The notes: generated from the letters alone by a model not told the origin. DNA of 64,000 nt from Mycolicibacterium neoaurum VKM Ac-1815D (GCF_000317305.3 NC_023036.2:2728001-2792000); one strand, 5' to 3'; shown: positions 28,449-42,732, numbered from the stretch's first letter. Numbers and translations: made by a program.

Positions 28449-30539
28449 GTGCCAGACCCCGCGACCTACCGCCCGGCACCGGGTTCGATTCCAGTCGAAC
28501 CCGGTGTCTATCGGTTCCGCGACCCGCACGGCCGGGTGATCTACGTGGGCAAGGCCAAGAGCCTGCGCAGCCGCCTCAACTCCTACTTCGCCGACCTGTC
28601 GGCGCTGGCGCCGCGGACGCGCCAGATGGTCACGACCGCCGGCAGCGTCGAGTGGACCGTGGTGAGCACCGAAGTCGAGGCGCTTCAGCTGGAGTACAAC
28701 TGGATCAAGGAGTTCGATCCTCGGTTCAACATCCGCTACCGCGACGACAAGTCGTATCCGGTGCTGGCGGTCACACTCAACGAGGAGTACCCGCGGCTGT
28801 TCGTCTACCGCGGCCCGCGCCGCAAGGGGGTCCGCTACTTCGGCCCCTACGCACACGCCTGGGCGATCCGCGAAACGTTGGACCTGTTGACCCGGGTGTT
28901 CCCCGCCCGCACCTGCTCGGGCGGGGTCTTCAAACGACATAGCCAGATCGACCGGCCGTGCTTGCTCGGGTACATCGACAAGTGTTCGGCACCGTGCGTG
29001 GGCAAGGTGGATGCCGCCGCCCACCGCAAGATCGTCGAGGACTTCTGCGACTTCCTTGCCGGTAAGACCGACCGGTTGGTGCGTGATCTGGAAAAGCAGA
29101 TGAACTCCGCGGCAGAGGATCTGGACTTCGAGCGTGCGGCCAGATTGCGTGATGACATCGGGGCCCTCCGGCGGGCGCTGGAGAAGCAGACCGTCGTGTT
29201 CGGAGACGGCACCGACGCGGATGTGGTGGCCTTCGCCGACGACGAGCTGGAAGCTGCCGTGCAGGTGTTCCACGTGCGCGGCGGCCGGGTGCGGGGGCAG
29301 CGGGGGTGGGTGCTGGAGAAGGCTTCGGAGCCGGAGGCGACCGGTGTTACGGAGCCGGGTACGTCGGGGCAGGCGTATCTCGTCGAGCAGTTCCTGACCC
29401 AGTTCTACGGTGACCAGGCCGAATTGGGTGCCGGTGGTGCCGGCACCGTGTCCGCGGATGAGGCGACCACACCGGTGCCGCGCGAGGTGCTGGTGCCGGT
29501 GTTGCCGGACAACGCCGAAGAGTTGACCACCTGGCTGAGCGAGCTGCGTGGCTCGCGGGTCCGGTTGCGTGTCCCGGTGCGCGGCGACAAGAAGGCGCTC
29601 GCCGAGACGGTGCACCGCAACGCCAAGGAGGCGCTTGCCCAGCACAAGCTCAAGCGCGCCGGTGATTTCAACGCGAGATCTGCTGCGCTGCAGAGCATTC
29701 AGGACTTCTTGGAGCTGCCCGACGCGCCGCTGCGCATCGAATGCGTCGATATCAGCCACGTGCAGGGCACCGACGTGGTCGCCTCACTCGTCGTGTTCGA
29801 GGACGGCCTGCCGCGCAAATCCGATTACCGGCACTACGCCATCCGCGAGGCCGCCGGCGACGGGAGATCCGATGACGTCGCCTCGATCGCCGAGGTGACC
29901 CGCCGCCGGTTCGCCCGCCACGTCGCCGATATCGAACAACCGATGGTGGCGGAAGGTAAATCGCGCAGATTCGCCTACCCGCCGAACCTGTTCGTCGTCG
30001 ACGGCGGCGCGCCGCAGGTCAATGCCGCCCAGGCCGTCCTCGACGATCTCGGGATCACCGATGTCGCGGTGATCGGGCTGGCCAAGCGGCTCGAGGAGGT
30101 CTGGGTCCCGAACGAGCCCGACCCGGTGATCATGCCGCGCACCAGCGAGGGGCTGTATCTGCTCCAGCGCATCCGCGATGAGGCGCACCGGTTCGCCATC
30201 ACCTTCCATCGCAGTAAGCGGTCCAAGCGGATGACGGCCTCGGCGCTGGACTCGGTGCGCGGACTCGGGGAGCACCGTCGTAAGGCGCTGGTGACGCACT
30301 TCGGTTCGGTGGCGCGGCTGCGGGCGGCAAGTGTCGCGGAGATCACCGCGGTACCAGGTATCGGGGTGGCCACGGCCGAGGCCGTCCTCGCGGCGCTGGC
30401 AGGTGACTCCACTCCGGCCGGTGACGCCCCGGTCGTTTCGGACCCACCGGGAGTCGATGTGAACAATGATCGTGACGAGACGGCATATGACGCGGCCGCG
30501 CCGACCGGGCAGACCGCGTCAGATACAACTACGGGGTGA
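28449..30539 (+). CDS. uvrC: Excinuclease ABC subunit C
   Basis: 696 residues. UvrC makes the 3' and 5' incisions during nucleotide excision repair with UvrA and UvrB. The N-terminal GIY-YIG nuclease ([25 protein letters not shown]), the UVR motif that binds UvrB ([19 protein letters not shown], near residue 225), the RNase-H-like C-terminal nuclease ([23 protein letters not shown], near residue 430; [12 protein letters not shown], near 520) and the helix-hairpin-helix ([27 protein letters not shown]) are all present. The acidic tail after residue 650 is longer than in M. tuberculosis. The start is GTG. The end overlaps rapZ by 4 nt (GTGA). Confidence 0.97.
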   Translation: MPDPATYRPAPGSIPVEPGVYRFRDPHGRVIYVGKAKSLRSRLNSYFADLSALAPRTRQMVTTAGSVEWTVVSTEVEALQLEYNWIKEFDPRFNIRYRDDKSYPVLAVTLNEEYPRLFVYRGPRRKGVRYFGPYAHAWAIRETLDLLTRVFPARTCSGGVFKRHSQIDRPCLLGYIDKCSAPCVGKVDAAAHRKIVEDFCDFLAGKTDRLVRDLEKQMNSAAEDLDFERAARLRDDIGALRRALEKQTVVFGDGTDADVVAFADDELEAAVQVFHVRGGRVRGQRGWVLEKASEPEATGVTEPGTSGQAYLVEQFLTQFYGDQAELGAGGAGTVSADEATTPVPREVLVPVLPDNAEELTTWLSELRGSRVRLRVPVRGDKKALAETVHRNAKEALAQHKLKRAGDFNARSAALQSIQDFLELPDAPLRIECVDISHVQGTDVVASLVVFEDGLPRKSDYRHYAIREAAGDGRSDDVASIAEVTRRRFARHVADIEQPMVAEGKSRRFAYPPNLFVVDGGAPQVNAAQAVLDDLGITDVAVIGLAKRLEEVWVPNEPDPVIMPRTSEGLYLLQRIRDEAHRFAITFHRSKRSKRMTASALDSVRGLGEHRRKALVTHFGSVARLRAASVAEITAVPGIGVATAEAVLAALAGDSTPAGDAPVVSDPPGVDVNNDRDETAYDAAAPTGQTASDTTTG

Positions 30540-31429
30540 CGAACCAGGGCATGAGCGAAGAATCAGGAATCGACGTCGTCCTGGTCACCGGATTGTCCGG
30601 TGCCGGCCGGGGCACCGCCGCCAAGGTGCTCGAGGACCTCGGCTGGTATGTCGCCGACAACCTGCCCCCGGAGCTGATCGCCCGGATGGTCGATCTGGGG
30701 CTGGACGCGGGGTCGCGGATCACCCAGCTGGCGCTGGTGATGGATGTCCGCTCGCGTGGTTTCACCGGTGACCTCGATTCGGTGCGCAACGAACTGGCGA
30801 CCCGGGGGATCACCCCGCGTGTGCTGTTCATGGAGGCCGCCGACGATATCCTCGTGCGTCGGTACGAGCAGAACCGACGGAGTCATCCGTTGCAGGGCAA
30901 CCAGACCCTTGCCGAAGGTATCGCCGCCGAGCGCACGATGCTGGCCCCGGTCCGGGCGAGCGCGGATCTGGTGATCGACACCTCGAAGCTGGCGGTACCC
31001 GCGCTACGCGAGAGCATCGAGCGCGCGTTCGGGGGCGAGACCGTCGCCGAGACCAATGTCACCGTCGAGTCCTTCGGCTACAAGTACGGCCTGCCGATGG
31101 ACGCCGACACCGTCATGGACGTCCGGTTCCTGCCCAACCCGCACTGGGTGGACGAGTTGCGACCGCACACGGGCCAACATCCGGCCGTTCGGGATTTCGT
31201 GCTCGGGCAGGACGGGGCCGGCGAGTTCCTGGACACCTACCATCGACTGCTTGGCGTCGTCATCGACGGTTACCGCCGGGAGGGAAAGCGCTACATGACG
31301 GTGGCCATCGGTTGCACCGGGGGCAAGCATCGCAGCGTGGCGATCGCCGAAGCGCTGGCCGGGTTGCTGCAGGAGGGTGACGCGAACTTGACGGTACGGG
31401 CACTGCACCGGGACCTGGGACGCGAGTGA
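30536..31429 (+). CDS. rapZ: RapZ/YvcJ-family nucleotide-binding protein
   Basis: 297 residues from a GTG at 30536 overlapping the uvrC stop; an ATG at 30551 is an alternative. The Walker A region at residues 19-27 reads GLSGAGRGT, the normal form in mycobacteria. The C-terminal domain carries [19 protein letters not shown] and [11 protein letters not shown], which are conserved in the family. The protein binds ATP/GTP; in enterobacteria RapZ controls GlmZ/GlmY RNAs and glucosamine-phosphate synthesis, but the actinobacterial role is less clear. The uvrC-rapZ-yvcK-whiA order is conserved across actinobacteria and extends in part to firmicutes. Confidence 0.93.
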   Translation: MTNQGMSEESGIDVVLVTGLSGAGRGTAAKVLEDLGWYVADNLPPELIARMVDLGLDAGSRITQLALVMDVRSRGFTGDLDSVRNELATRGITPRVLFMEAADDILVRRYEQNRRSHPLQGNQTLAEGIAAERTMLAPVRASADLVIDTSKLAVPALRESIERAFGGETVAETNVTVESFGYKYGLPMDADTVMDVRFLPNPHWVDELRPHTGQHPAVRDFVLGQDGAGEFLDTYHRLLGVVIDGYRREGKRYMTVAIGCTGGKHRSVAIAEALAGLLQEGDANLTVRALHRDLGRE

Positions 31430-31439
31430 GAGTCACGTC

Positions 31440-32510
31440 ATGAGTTCACCGCGCATCGTCGCCCTCGGCGGAGGGCACGGTCTGTATGCGACGCTGTCGG
31501 CTGCCAGACGGCTCAGTCCGCACGTGACCGCCGTCGTCACCGTCGCCGACGACGGCGGGTCGTCGGGCCGGTTACGCAGCGAACTGGACGTCATCCCGCC
31601 AGGTGATCTGCGAATGGCGTTGGCGGCGTTGGCCTCCGACAGTCCGCATGGCCGCCTGTGGGCGACGATCATCCAACACCGGTTCGGCGGTAGCGGCGCG
31701 TTGGCCGGACACCCCATCGGAAATCTGCTGCTCGCGGGTCTCAGTGAGGTGCTCGCCGATCCGGTGGCCGCGCTCGACGAGCTGGGCCGCATCCTGGACC
31801 TCAAGGGTCGCGTGCTGCCGATGTGCCCGGTGGCGCTGCAGATCGAGGCCGATGTGGCGGGCCTGGAATCCGACCCGCGCATGTTCCGGGTGATCCGCGG
31901 ACAGGTGGCGGTCGCGACCACCGTCGGGCAGGTGCGCCGGGTGCGGCTGCTGCCCGGCGACCCGCCGGCGACCAGACAGGCCGTGGACGCCATCATGGCC
32001 GCCGACCTGGTGGTGCTCGGCCCCGGCTCGTGGTTCACCAGCGTCATCCCGCACGTGCTGGTTCCCGGACTGGCCGCGGCGCTCAATGCCACCACCGCGC
32101 GGCGGGCGCTGGTGCTCAACCTGGTCGCCGAGCCGGGGGAGACCGCCGGGTTCTCCGCCGAGCGGCACATCCATGTCCTGGCCCAGCACGCGCCGGGCTT
32201 CCGCGTCGATGAGATCATCATCGACGCCTGCCGGGTGCCCAGCGATCGCGAGCGCGAGCAACTGGTGCGGACCGCCGCACTTTTGGGTGCTCAAGTAGAG
32301 TTTGCCGACGTTTCCCGACCTGGTACACAGTTACATGACCCGTCGATGCTGGCCGCCGCGCTGGAAGGTGTGCGGGTGCGCGGACCGGTGCCCGGCGTCA
32401 TCGGCGAACAACCGACAACCCCCGCGCCGGTCCGGCCGGGCGACCTGCGACACGGAGAACACGGGCAGCGATCAATGAACGCACCAAGGGGGGACGACTC
32501 GTGGCGATGA
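31440..32510 (+). CDS. yvcK: YvcK/CuvA gluconeogenesis-related cell-envelope factor
   Basis: 356 residues with the CofD-like Rossmann pattern: [20 protein letters not shown] at the N terminus, [11 protein letters not shown] near residue 38, [12 protein letters not shown] near 90 and [14 protein letters not shown] near 195. YvcK binds UDP-GlcNAc in Bacillus; the mycobacterial protein (CuvA) supports normal cell shape and peptidoglycan synthesis on some carbon sources. The ATG at 31440 is 10 nt after rapZ. The C-terminal 35 residues are hydrophilic and variable, and overlap the whiA start by 10 nt. Confidence 0.94.
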   Translation: MSSPRIVALGGGHGLYATLSAARRLSPHVTAVVTVADDGGSSGRLRSELDVIPPGDLRMALAALASDSPHGRLWATIIQHRFGGSGALAGHPIGNLLLAGLSEVLADPVAALDELGRILDLKGRVLPMCPVALQIEADVAGLESDPRMFRVIRGQVAVATTVGQVRRVRLLPGDPPATRQAVDAIMAADLVVLGPGSWFTSVIPHVLVPGLAAALNATTARRALVLNLVAEPGETAGFSAERHIHVLAQHAPGFRVDEIIIDACRVPSDREREQLVRTAALLGAQVEFADVSRPGTQLHDPSMLAAALEGVRVRGPVPGVIGEQPTTPAPVRPGDLRHGEHGQRSMNAPRGDDSWR

Positions 32511-33484
32511 CGGCCGAGGTCAAGGACGAGCTGAGTCGTCTGGTCGTGAGCTCGGTCAGCGCACGCCGCGCCGAGGTGTCGGCACTGCTGCGGTTCGCGG
32601 GGGGCCTGCACATCGTGGCGGGCCGGGTCGTGGTGGAGGCCGAGGTGGATCTCGGCATCATTGCCCGCCGCCTGCGCAAGGACATCTACGACCTGTACGG
32701 CTACAACGCCGTGGTGCACGTCCTGTCGGCCAGCGGCATCCGCAAGAGCACCCGGTATGTGGTGCGGGTTGCCAAGGACGGGGAGGCCCTGGCCCGCCAG
32801 ACCGGGCTGCTGGATCTGCGCGGCCGACCGGTGCGCGGGCTGCCGGCCCAGGTGGTCGGCGGCAGCGTCGCCGACGCCGAAGCCGCTTGGCGCGGAGCGT
32901 TTTTGGCCCACGGTTCACTGACAGAGCCGGGGCGTTCGTCGGCGCTGGAAGTCAGCTGCCCCGGCCCGGAGGCCGCCCTGGCTCTCGTCGGCGCGGCCCG
33001 TCGTCTCGGGATCAGCGCCAAGGCCAGGGAGGTGCGCGGCAGCGACCGCGTCGTGGTGCGCGACGGCGAGGCGATCGGCGCCCTGCTCACCAGGATGGGA
33101 GCGCAGGACACCAGGCTGACCTGGGAGGAACGGCGGATGCGCCGTGAGGTCCGGGCCACCGCCAACCGGCTCGCGAATTTCGACGATGCCAACCTGCGCC
33201 GCTCGGCCAGGGCCGCCGTCGCCGCCGCCGCCCGGGTGGAGCGCGCGCTGGACATCCTCGGTGACACCGTGCCGGACCACCTGGCTCAGGCCGGCCGGCT
33301 CCGGGTGGAGCACAGGCAGGCATCCCTGGAGGAGCTGGGCCGCCTGGCCGAGCCGCCGATGACCAAAGACGCCGTGGCAGGCCGGATTCGGCGGCTGTTG
33401 TCGATGGCGGATCGGAAGGCGAAACAGGACGGCATCCCCGATACTGAGTCCGCGGTCACGCCGGATCTGCTCGACGAGGCCTGA
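32501..33484 (+). CDS. whiA: WhiA sporulation/cell-division transcription regulator
   Basis: 327 residues. The N-terminal degenerate LAGLIDADG homing-endonuclease-like domain ([47 protein letters not shown]) is followed by a C-terminal helix-turn-helix domain ([53 protein letters not shown]). In Streptomyces WhiA, with WhiB, activates division genes; the mycobacterial orthologue is Rv1423. The GTG at 32501 has a strong AAGGGGGGA (32486-32494) with a 6-nt spacer, so I prefer it to the ATG at 32507, which matches the annotated M. tuberculosis N terminus. Confidence 0.95.
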   Translation: MAMTAEVKDELSRLVVSSVSARRAEVSALLRFAGGLHIVAGRVVVEAEVDLGIIARRLRKDIYDLYGYNAVVHVLSASGIRKSTRYVVRVAKDGEALARQTGLLDLRGRPVRGLPAQVVGGSVADAEAAWRGAFLAHGSLTEPGRSSALEVSCPGPEAALALVGAARRLGISAKAREVRGSDRVVVRDGEAIGALLTRMGAQDTRLTWEERRMRREVRATANRLANFDDANLRRSARAAVAAAARVERALDILGDTVPDHLAQAGRLRVEHRQASLEELGRLAEPPMTKDAVAGRIRRLLSMADRKAKQDGIPDTESAVTPDLLDEA

Positions 33485-33535
33485 CCAGTCCTGGGTCCGT
33501 GAAGGCCCGATCCCGGCAAAGGGGCGTCGTCCGCG

Positions 33536-35307
33536 ATGAAGTTGATTGTCGAGCTGGTCCGCCCTTACAGGTGGATGGTGGCGGGCATCTTCGGGGTGCT
33601 GCTGATCCAGATCGCGATGGGTCTGGCCGCGCCGTGGCCGCTCAAGGTCGTCCTCGACAGCGTGATCGGCGACCATCCGCTGCCCGGATGGCTACACGGG
33701 CTGCTGCAACCCGTGCTCGGCGGCGAGAGCAGGATGCACATCGCCGGACTGGCCGCGATCATGGTCATCGTCATCGCGGTGATCGCCGCGGTCGCCACGT
33801 ACATCGCGAACTACCTGACCGAAACCGTGGGGCAGCGGATCGGCAATGATCTGCGCACCCGCGCCTACCATCACCTGCAGCAGTTGTCGCTGAACTACTT
33901 CGACACCCACCGCGTGGGCCCCATTCTGAGCACCCTCACCGACGATGTCGACACCATTCAGGATTTCGCGTCGGCATCCACACTCGGGATCGCCACCGAC
34001 CTGCTGACGATCGTCGGCATGCTGTCGCTGATGCTGTGGCTACAGTGGGATTTCACCCTGGTGGCGCTCGCGGTGGCGCCGCTGCTGCTGCTGTTCGTGT
34101 CCCGGATCCGCAAGGCCGTCAAGGTGGCGACCCACGAGGTACGTCGCCGGGAGTCCGACATCGTAGCGGTCGCCGAGGAAGGCCTGCAGTCCATCCGGGT
34201 GGTGAAGGCGTTCGACCGCGAGGAATTGCAGGAGCGCCAGCTGGCCATCGTCGGGCAGCAGGCGGTGGACGCCGCGCTCAACGCCCGCCGGGTGAAGTCG
34301 GTGGTCTCGCCGATCGTCGCGGTGGTCGTGGCGGCCTGCACAGCGCTGGTGCTGTGGCGTGGATCGGCACTCATCCTGGCCGGCGCCATGACCGCAGGCA
34401 CGCTGACCGTGTTCATCTCCTACCTGGCTTCGTTCTTCAAGCCCGTACAAGATCTGGCCAAGCTCACCAATACCATCGCCATGGCATCGGTCGGCGTGGA
34501 GCGCGTCAACGAGCTGCTGACCGCGGAGGCCACCGTCGAAGAGAAGGCCGATGCGGTCGAGCCCGCCCGCATCCGTGGCGCGATCGCCTTCGAGCGGGTC
34601 GCGTTCAGCTACGACGCCGAAACGCCCGTCCTGCGTGATGTGACCTTCGATGTGCAGCCCGGACAGTTGGTCGGTGTCGTCGGGCACACCGGCAGCGGGA
34701 AGTCCAGTCTTGTGAGTCTCATCCCGCGGTTCTACGACCCGAGCATGGGAACCGTGCGCATCGACGGGGTCGATCTGCGCGATTACAAGCTGCACGAACT
34801 GCGCCGCCAGATCGCCTACGTCCTGCAGGACACGGTGTTGTTCCGCGGAACCATCCGGGACAACATCGCCTTCGGCAGGCCCGACGCCGGCCACGACGAA
34901 ATCGTCGAGGCGGCGAAGCTGGCCAATGCCCACGAGTTCATCTCCGATATGCCGCAGGGGTACGACAGCGCGGTCGGGGAGCGCGGCATGACCCTGTCCG
35001 GCGGCCAGCGTCAGCGCATCGGTATCGCCCGCGCGCTGATCCGCGACAGCCCGATACTGATCCTCGATGAACCGACCGCGGCGTTGGACGCCGAGTCCGA
35101 ACGGCTGGTGATGACGGCGCTGCAACGCTTGATGGCGGACCGCACCGTCATCACGATCGCCCACCGACTCAGCACCATTCGAGATTCGGACAAGATCGTG
35201 GTGCTCGAAGAGGGCAGGGTCGTCGAACAGGGCACCCACGAAGAACTGCTCACCGCGCGTGGTCGCTACGCCGACCTGCACCGCATCCAGTACGAGGACG
35301 ACGCACC

Positions 35308-35311
<4 letters not shown>
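33536..35311 (+). CDS. ABC exporter, fused permease-ATPase half-transporter
   Basis: 591 residues. Six membrane segments occupy residues 15-320, with the usual NYFDTHRVGPILSTLTDDV intracellular loop. The ATPase follows: Walker A GHTGSGKSS near residue 383, the Q-loop, signature LSGGQRQRIGIARAL near 485, Walker B ILILDEPTAALD near 506 and the H-loop AHRL near 541. It should function as a homodimer exporting a hydrophobic or lipid-like substrate that is not identifiable. The stop overlaps the ATG of the downstream phospholipase-D-like gene (ATGA), coupling the two. This pair replaces the block of genes found between whiA and gap in M. tuberculosis. Confidence 0.92.
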
Positions 35312-37436
<2,125 letters not shown>

Positions 37437-37445
37437 TTCGCGATC

Positions 37446-38672
37446 ATGGCGATCAAATCACTGTCTGACCTGCTCGCCGAAGGTGTTGAAGGTCGGGGCG
37501 TCCTGGTGCGCTCCGACCTCAACGTCCCCCTCGACGACAGCGGGAACATCACCGATCCGGGGCGCATCATCGCCTCGGTCCCGACGCTGAAGGCGCTCGC
37601 CGAGGCCGGTGCCAAGGTCGTGGTGACCGCGCACCTGGGCCGCCCCAAGGGCGAACCGGATCCGAAGTTCTCCCTCGCCCCCGTCGCGGCGGCGTTGGGG
37701 GAGCGGCTGGGCAGGCACGTCCAGCTGGCCGGCGATGTCGTCGGCACCGATGCGCTGGCCCGCGCCGAGGGCCTCACCGACGGTGACGTACTGCTGCTGG
37801 AGAACATCCGCTTCGACGCCCGCGAGACCAGCAAGGACGACGCCGAGCGGCTGGCGCTCGCCAAGGCGCTCGCCGGACTGGTCGAGGCCGCCGACGGAAC
37901 CCCCGGCGCGTTCGTCTCCGACGGATTCGGTGTCGTGCATCGCAAGCAGGCCTCGGTGTACGACGTCGCCACGCTGTTGCCGCACTACGCGGGCACGCTG
38001 GTCGACACCGAGGTCAAGGTGCTCGAACAGCTGACGAGCTCGACCGAGCGGCCGTACGCCGTGGTGCTCGGCGGATCCAAGGTCTCCGACAAGCTCGCGG
38101 TGATCGAGAACCTGGCCACCAAAGCCGACAGCATTGTCATCGGTGGCGGCATGTGCTTCACCTTCCTTGCCGCACAGGGTCTTTCGGTCGGTTCCTCGCT
38201 GTTGCAGGAGGAGATGATCGACACCTGCAAGAAGCTGCTGGAGACCTACGGTGACGTGATCCACCTGCCCGTGGACATCGTGGCGGCGGACAAGTTCGCC
38301 GCCGATGCCGCGGCCGAGACGGTGCCCGCCGACCAGATCCCCGACGGGAAGATGGGCCTGGACATCGGGCCCGAATCGGTCAAGCGGTTCAGCGCGCTGC
38401 TGTCCAACGCCAAGACGGTGTTCTGGAACGGCCCGATGGGTGTCTTCGAGTTCGAGGCGTTCTCGGCAGGCACCAAGGGTGTCGCCGAGGCCATCATCGG
38501 GGCCACCGGCAAGGGTGCGTTCAGCGTCGTCGGCGGTGGCGATTCCGCGGCCGCGGTGCGCCTGCTGGGTCTGCCCGAGGACGGCTTCTCGCACATCTCG
38601 ACCGGCGGCGGGGCGTCGCTGGAGTATCTGGAGGGCAAGACCCTCCCCGGCATCGACGTTCTGGAGGCGTGA
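37446..38672 (+). CDS. pgk: Phosphoglycerate kinase
   Basis: 408 residues. Reversible phosphate transfer between 1,3-bisphosphoglycerate and ADP. Substrate-binding [12 protein letters not shown] near residue 19, AHLGRPKG near 62, [11 protein letters not shown] near 118, the hinge GGSKVSDKL near 212, and the nucleotide-binding GPMGVFE and GGGDSAAAV near 325-370 are all present. The ATG at 37446 is 9 nt after gap, and tpi begins 3 nt after the pgk stop, so the three are co-transcribed. Full length for the family. Confidence 0.98.
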   Translation: MAIKSLSDLLAEGVEGRGVLVRSDLNVPLDDSGNITDPGRIIASVPTLKALAEAGAKVVVTAHLGRPKGEPDPKFSLAPVAAALGERLGRHVQLAGDVVGTDALARAEGLTDGDVLLLENIRFDARETSKDDAERLALAKALAGLVEAADGTPGAFVSDGFGVVHRKQASVYDVATLLPHYAGTLVDTEVKVLEQLTSSTERPYAVVLGGSKVSDKLAVIENLATKADSIVIGGGMCFTFLAAQGLSVGSSLLQEEMIDTCKKLLETYGDVIHLPVDIVAADKFAADAAAETVPADQIPDGKMGLDIGPESVKRFSALLSNAKTVFWNGPMGVFEFEAFSAGTKGVAEAIIGATGKGAFSVVGGGDSAAAVRLLGLPEDGFSHISTGGGASLEYLEGKTLPGIDVLEA

Positions 38673-38675
38673 GAC

Positions 38676-39461
38676 ATGGCACGTAAGCCGCTGATCGCCG
38701 GCAACTGGAAGATGAACCTCAATCACTTCGAGGCCATCGCCCTGGTGCAGAAGATCGCATTCGCCTTGCCGGACAAGTACTTCGACAAGGTCGATGTGAC
38801 CGTCATCCCGCCGTTCACCGATCTGCGCAGTGTGCAGACGCTGGTCGACGGGGACAAACTGCGCCTCACCTACGGTGCGCAGGACGTCTCGCAGCACGAC
38901 TCCGGTGCCTACACCGGTGAGATCAGCGGCGCGTTCCTGGCCAAACTGGGTGTCACCTTCGCCGTCGTCGGACACTCCGAACGGCGCACCTACCACGGTG
39001 AGACCGACGAGTTGGTGGCCGCCAAGGCGGCCGCCGCCCTCAAGCACGGCCTCACCCCGATCGTGTGCATCGGTGAATCCCTGGATGTCCGCGAGGCGGG
39101 CAACCACGTCGAGTTCAACGTGGAATCGCTGCGCGGCTCCCTGGCCGGGCTCAAGGCCGACCAGATCGCCCAGGTCGTCATCGCCTACGAGCCCGTCTGG
39201 GCGATCGGTACCGGCCGGGTGGCCAGCGCGGCCGACGCGCAGGAAGTATGTGCCGCGATCCGGGCCGAGCTCGCCGAACTGGCCTCCAAGGAGGTCGCGG
39301 CGACGGTGCGGGTGCTCTACGGCGGTTCCGTCAACGCCAAGAACGTCGGCGAGATCGTCGGGCAGACCGACGTCGACGGCGCGTTGGTCGGCGGTGCCTC
39401 ACTGGACGGTGAGCAGTTCGCCACCCTGTCGGCCATCGCGGCCGGCGGGCCACTGCCCTGA
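38676..39461 (+). CDS. tpiA: Triosephosphate isomerase
   Basis: 261 residues. Interconverts dihydroxyacetone phosphate and glyceraldehyde 3-phosphate. It opens [18 protein letters not shown] with the catalytic Lys in NWKMN, has the electrophilic His in VGHSERR near residue 101, the catalytic Glu in [11 protein letters not shown] near residue 172, and the phosphate-binding [10 protein letters not shown] and GALVGGASL near the end. Third gene of the gap-pgk-tpi operon. A strong inverted repeat lies just downstream. Confidence 0.98.
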   Translation: MARKPLIAGNWKMNLNHFEAIALVQKIAFALPDKYFDKVDVTVIPPFTDLRSVQTLVDGDKLRLTYGAQDVSQHDSGAYTGEISGAFLAKLGVTFAVVGHSERRTYHGETDELVAAKAAAALKHGLTPIVCIGESLDVREAGNHVEFNVESLRGSLAGLKADQIAQVVIAYEPVWAIGTGRVASAADAQEVCAAIRAELAELASKEVAATVRVLYGGSVNAKNVGEIVGQTDVDGALVGGASLDGEQFATLSAIAAGGPLP

Positions 39462-39475
39462 TCTGCCCTGATCGC

Positions 39476-39534
39476 GAGGTGATTTCGGTGAGATTCCGTG
39501 CGGCTGGAGCACGTTTTCGCACCGAAATCACCTC
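39476..39534. repeat. Perfect 15-bp inverted repeat between tpi and secG
   Basis: GAGGTGATTTCGGTG (39476-39490) and its exact complement CACCGAAATCACCTC (39520-39534) are separated by 29 nt. The right arm falls just upstream of the candidate secG -10 box. No T-run follows, so a classical intrinsic terminator is unlikely. It could be an operator, a processing hairpin or a dispersed intergenic repeat. Confidence 0.85.
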
Positions 39535-39538
39535 CGTG

Positions 39539-39544
39539 TAGGCT
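39539..39544 (+). promoter_or_regulatory. Candidate -10 box of secG (leaderless)
   Basis: TAGGCT (TANNNT) with 7 nt to the ATG at 39552 and no Shine-Dalgarno. The right arm of the 15-bp inverted repeat ends 5 nt upstream of this box. Confidence 0.45.
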
Positions 39545-39551
39545 GACCGGC

Positions 39552-39788
39552 ATGGAACTCGCCCTGCAGATCGTGCTTGTCATCACCAGTCTGTTGACGG
39601 TGTTGCTGGTACTGCTGCACCGCGCCAAGGGCGGCGGCCTGTCCACCCTCTTCGGCGGTGGCGTGCAGTCCAGCCTGTCCGGGTCGACCATCGTCGAGAA
39701 GAACCTCGACCGGTTGACCCTCTTCGTCATCGGCATCTGGCTGGTGTCGATCGTGGGCATGGCGCTGCGCATCAAATACAACGCCTGA
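39552..39788 (+). CDS. secG: Protein translocase subunit SecG
   Basis: 78 residues with two membrane helices (about residues 3-21 and 52-72) joined by a cytoplasmic loop containing the family's RAKGGGLSTLFGGG. SecG is the small subunit of the SecYEG translocon and assists preprotein passage. Position after tpi and before ppc is the usual mycobacterial order. A leaderless start at 39552 is likely. No odd features apart from the inverted repeat upstream. Confidence 0.95.
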   Translation: MELALQIVLVITSLLTVLLVLLHRAKGGGLSTLFGGGVQSSLSGSTIVEKNLDRLTLFVIGIWLVSIVGMALRIKYNA

Positions 39789-39835
39789 TCGGTGGGGTGG
39801 TGACCCCCGGCTCTGCGATATCGGCGCCGCGCACC

Positions 39836-39841
39836 GATAAT
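39836..39841 (+). promoter_or_regulatory. Candidate -10 box of ppc (leaderless)
   Basis: GATAAT, five of six bases matching TATAAT, with 6 nt to the ATG at 39848 and no Shine-Dalgarno in the spacer. Confidence 0.35.
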
Positions 39842-39847
39842 TGACTG

Positions 39848-42643
39848 ATGGCAGACAGCACCGACAGCACTCTGGAACCCATCGGCTCGGTGCAGCGCAC
39901 CAACGTCGGTCGCGAAGCCACCGAACCGATGCGAGAAGATATCCGGCTGCTCGGCGCGATTCTCGGTGACACGGTCCGGGAACAGAACGGCGACAACATC
40001 TTCGACCTCGTCGAAAAGGCGCGGGTCGAGTCTTTCCGGATACGGCGCTCCGAGATCGACCGTGCCGAGCTGGCCGATCTGTTCCGCGATATCGACGTCC
40101 ATCAGGCGATCCCGGTCATCCGCGCGTTCACCCACTTCGCCCTGTTGGCCAATGTCGCGGAGGACATCCACCGTGAGCGTCGTCGCGCCGTACACGAGGC
40201 CGCCGGGGAGCCACCGCAGGACAGCAGCCTGGCCGCCACCTATCGCAAACTCGATGGCGCCCAACTGGACGCGAGCGTGGTCACCGCGGCATTGACCGGT
40301 GCGCTGGTGTCCCCGGTGATCACCGCGCACCCCACCGAGACCCGCCGCCGCACGGTCTTCGACACCCAGCACCACATCACCGAACTGATGCGGTTGCGGC
40401 TCCACGGGCACACCCGCACCGACGGTGGCCGGGACATCGAAACCGAACTGCGCAGGCACATCCTCACGTTGTGGCAGACGGCGTTGGTCCGGCTGTCGCG
40501 CCTGAAGATCTCCGACGAGATCGAAACCGGGCTGCGGTACTACCCGGCTGCGTTCCTGGATGTCATCCCACGGGTCAACGCCGAGGTGCGGGACGCGCTG
40601 CAGCAACGTTGGCCGGGCACACAGGTGCTGGCACAACCGATCCTGCGGCCGGGATCCTGGATCGGCGGCGACCGCGACGGTAACCCCAACGTCACCGCCG
40701 AGGTGGTACGGCTGGCCACCGGGCGCGCCGCCTACACGGCCTTCGACCACTACTTCGGCGAGATCTGCGCGCTGGAACAGGAACTGTCGTTGTCCTCGCG
40801 GCTGGTGCGAACAAGCCAGGAGATGACCGCGCTCGCCGATGCCTGTGCCGAACCCGCCCGCAGCGACGAGCCCTACCGTCGGGCCCTGCGGGTGATTCAC
40901 GCCCGGCTGACCGCTACCGCCATGCGCATCCTCGATGACCAGCCCGCACTCGAGCTCGACCTCGGTCTGGAGCCCTACGAGACTCCCGAGCAGTTGTTGG
41001 CAGATCTGGATACCGTGGACGCGTCGTTGCGTGACAACGGCTCCGCGGTGCTGGCCGATGATCGGCTGGGTCGGCTCCGGGAAGCGGTGCGGGTGTTCGG
41101 TTTTCACCTGTCCGGTCTGGACATGCGGCAGAACTCCGAGGTGCACGAGCAGGTGATCTCCGAGTTGCTGGCCTGGGCGGGTGTCCATCCGGACTATGCC
41201 TCGCTGCCCGAGGAGGCGCGGGTCGAATTGTTGGCCGCCGAGATCGGCACCCGCCGTCCGCTGGTCGGGCCCGGCGCGGAGTTGTCCGAACTGGCCGCCA
41301 AGGAGCTCGGCATCGTCCGGGCCGCCGCCCGGGCGGTGAAAGTGTTCGGGCCACAAGCCATTCCGAACTACATCATCTCGATGTGCCAGTCGGTATCGGA
41401 CATGCTGGAAGCCGCGGTCCTGCTGAAAGAGGCCGGACTGCTCGATGCCACCGCCGGCGCCGTCTACGCACCGGTGGGCATCGTCCCGTTGTTCGAGACG
41501 ATCGATGACCTGCAGCGCGGCTCGGCCATTCTGGAGGCCGCGTTGGACCTCCCGGTCTATCGGGCGTTGGTGACCGCACGCGGTGACCAACAGGAGGTCA
41601 TGCTCGGCTATTCGGATTCCAACAAGGACGGTGGATACCTGGCGGCCAACTGGGCGCTCTACCGCGCCGAGCTGGACCTGGTGGACTCGGCGCAGCGGAC
41701 CGGAATCCGGTTGCGGCTCTTCCACGGTCGCGGTGGCACCGTCGGTCGTGGTGGTGGCCCGAGTTACGACGCCATCCTGGCCCAGCCGCCCGGTGCGGTG
41801 AAGGGATCTCTGCGCATCACCGAACAGGGTGAGGTGATCGCCGCCAAGTACGCCGAGCCGCGGATCGCCCACCGCAACCTGGAGACCTTGCTGGCTGCCA
41901 CCCTGGAGTCGACCCTGCTGGATGTCGAGGGGTTGGGGGAGGACGCCGAGGACGCCTACCGCGTGCTCGACGACCTGGCGGCCCGTGCCCAGCGCGCCTA
42001 CGCCGAATTGGTGCACGAGACACCGGGGTTCGTCGAGTACTTCAAGGCCTCGACTCCGGTGAGTGAGATCGGCGCGCTCAACATCGGCAGCCGGCCGACC
42101 TCGCGCAAGCCGACCACCGCGATCTCGGATCTGCGGGCCATCCCGTGGGTGCTGGCCTGGAGCCAATCCCGGGTGATGCTGCCGGGCTGGTACGGCACCG
42201 GCACCGCCTTCGAACAGTTCGTCGCCGGTGACGATACGAAGCTGGAGATCCTGCGCGACCTCTACAACCGATGGCCGTTCTTCCGCACTGTGCTGTCGAA
42301 TATGGCGCAGGTGCTGTCGAAATCGGATCTCGGTCTGGCGGCCCGCTATTCGGAGTTGGTCGCCGATGAGGAGCTGCGGGCCAGGGTTTTCGACAAGATC
42401 GTCGATGAGCACGAGCGGACCGTCCGCATGCATGGACTGATCACCGGCCAGGATGACCTGCTTGCCGACAACCCGGCGTTGGCCAGGTCGGTGTTCAACC
42501 GGTTCCCGTACCTGGAACCGCTGAATCACCTGCAGGTGGAATTGTTGCGCCGATACCGGTCCGGGGACGATGACGAACTGGTGCAACGCGGCATCTTGCT
42601 GACGATGAGCGGGTTGGCCAGCGCTCTGCGCAACTCGGGATAG
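39848..42643 (+). CDS. ppc: Phosphoenolpyruvate carboxylase
   Basis: 931 residues, full length. Carboxylates PEP with bicarbonate to oxaloacetate, an anaplerotic step. The first signature [17 protein letters not shown] near residue 155 has the catalytic His, [15 protein letters not shown] near 275 binds PEP and metal, [14 protein letters not shown] near 583 is the second signature (usually ending GKDAG; here NKDGG), and [15 protein letters not shown] near 625 is the glycine-rich loop. M. tuberculosis lacks a working ppc here, whereas rapid growers keep it after secG, which supports a Mycolicibacterium-type host. The IS element lies 101 bp downstream. Confidence 0.97.
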   Translation: MADSTDSTLEPIGSVQRTNVGREATEPMREDIRLLGAILGDTVREQNGDNIFDLVEKARVESFRIRRSEIDRAELADLFRDIDVHQAIPVIRAFTHFALLANVAEDIHRERRRAVHEAAGEPPQDSSLAATYRKLDGAQLDASVVTAALTGALVSPVITAHPTETRRRTVFDTQHHITELMRLRLHGHTRTDGGRDIETELRRHILTLWQTALVRLSRLKISDEIETGLRYYPAAFLDVIPRVNAEVRDALQQRWPGTQVLAQPILRPGSWIGGDRDGNPNVTAEVVRLATGRAAYTAFDHYFGEICALEQELSLSSRLVRTSQEMTALADACAEPARSDEPYRRALRVIHARLTATAMRILDDQPALELDLGLEPYETPEQLLADLDTVDASLRDNGSAVLADDRLGRLREAVRVFGFHLSGLDMRQNSEVHEQVISELLAWAGVHPDYASLPEEARVELLAAEIGTRRPLVGPGAELSELAAKELGIVRAAARAVKVFGPQAIPNYIISMCQSVSDMLEAAVLLKEAGLLDATAGAVYAPVGIVPLFETIDDLQRGSAILEAALDLPVYRALVTARGDQQEVMLGYSDSNKDGGYLAANWALYRAELDLVDSAQRTGIRLRLFHGRGGTVGRGGGPSYDAILAQPPGAVKGSLRITEQGEVIAAKYAEPRIAHRNLETLLAATLESTLLDVEGLGEDAEDAYRVLDDLAARAQRAYAELVHETPGFVEYFKASTPVSEIGALNIGSRPTSRKPTTAISDLRAIPWVLAWSQSRVMLPGWYGTGTAFEQFVAGDDTKLEILRDLYNRWPFFRTVLSNMAQVLSKSDLGLAARYSELVADEELRARVFDKIVDEHERTVRMHGLITGQDDLLADNPALARSVFNRFPYLEPLNHLQVELLRRYRSGDDDELVQRGILLTMSGLASALRNSG

Positions 42644-42732
42644 TTGCACGGACGTGTCGCCGGCGGCCTCAGGAGTCCTGGTGCCGATCTCGGGGAATAA
42701 CACCTTGCACCAGAGCGACACTCGGCGTAGTG

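Noticed and set aside
39476..39534. Intrinsic terminator after tpi
   Set aside because: The loop is 29 nt, the stem is AT-containing and no T-run follows on either strand.
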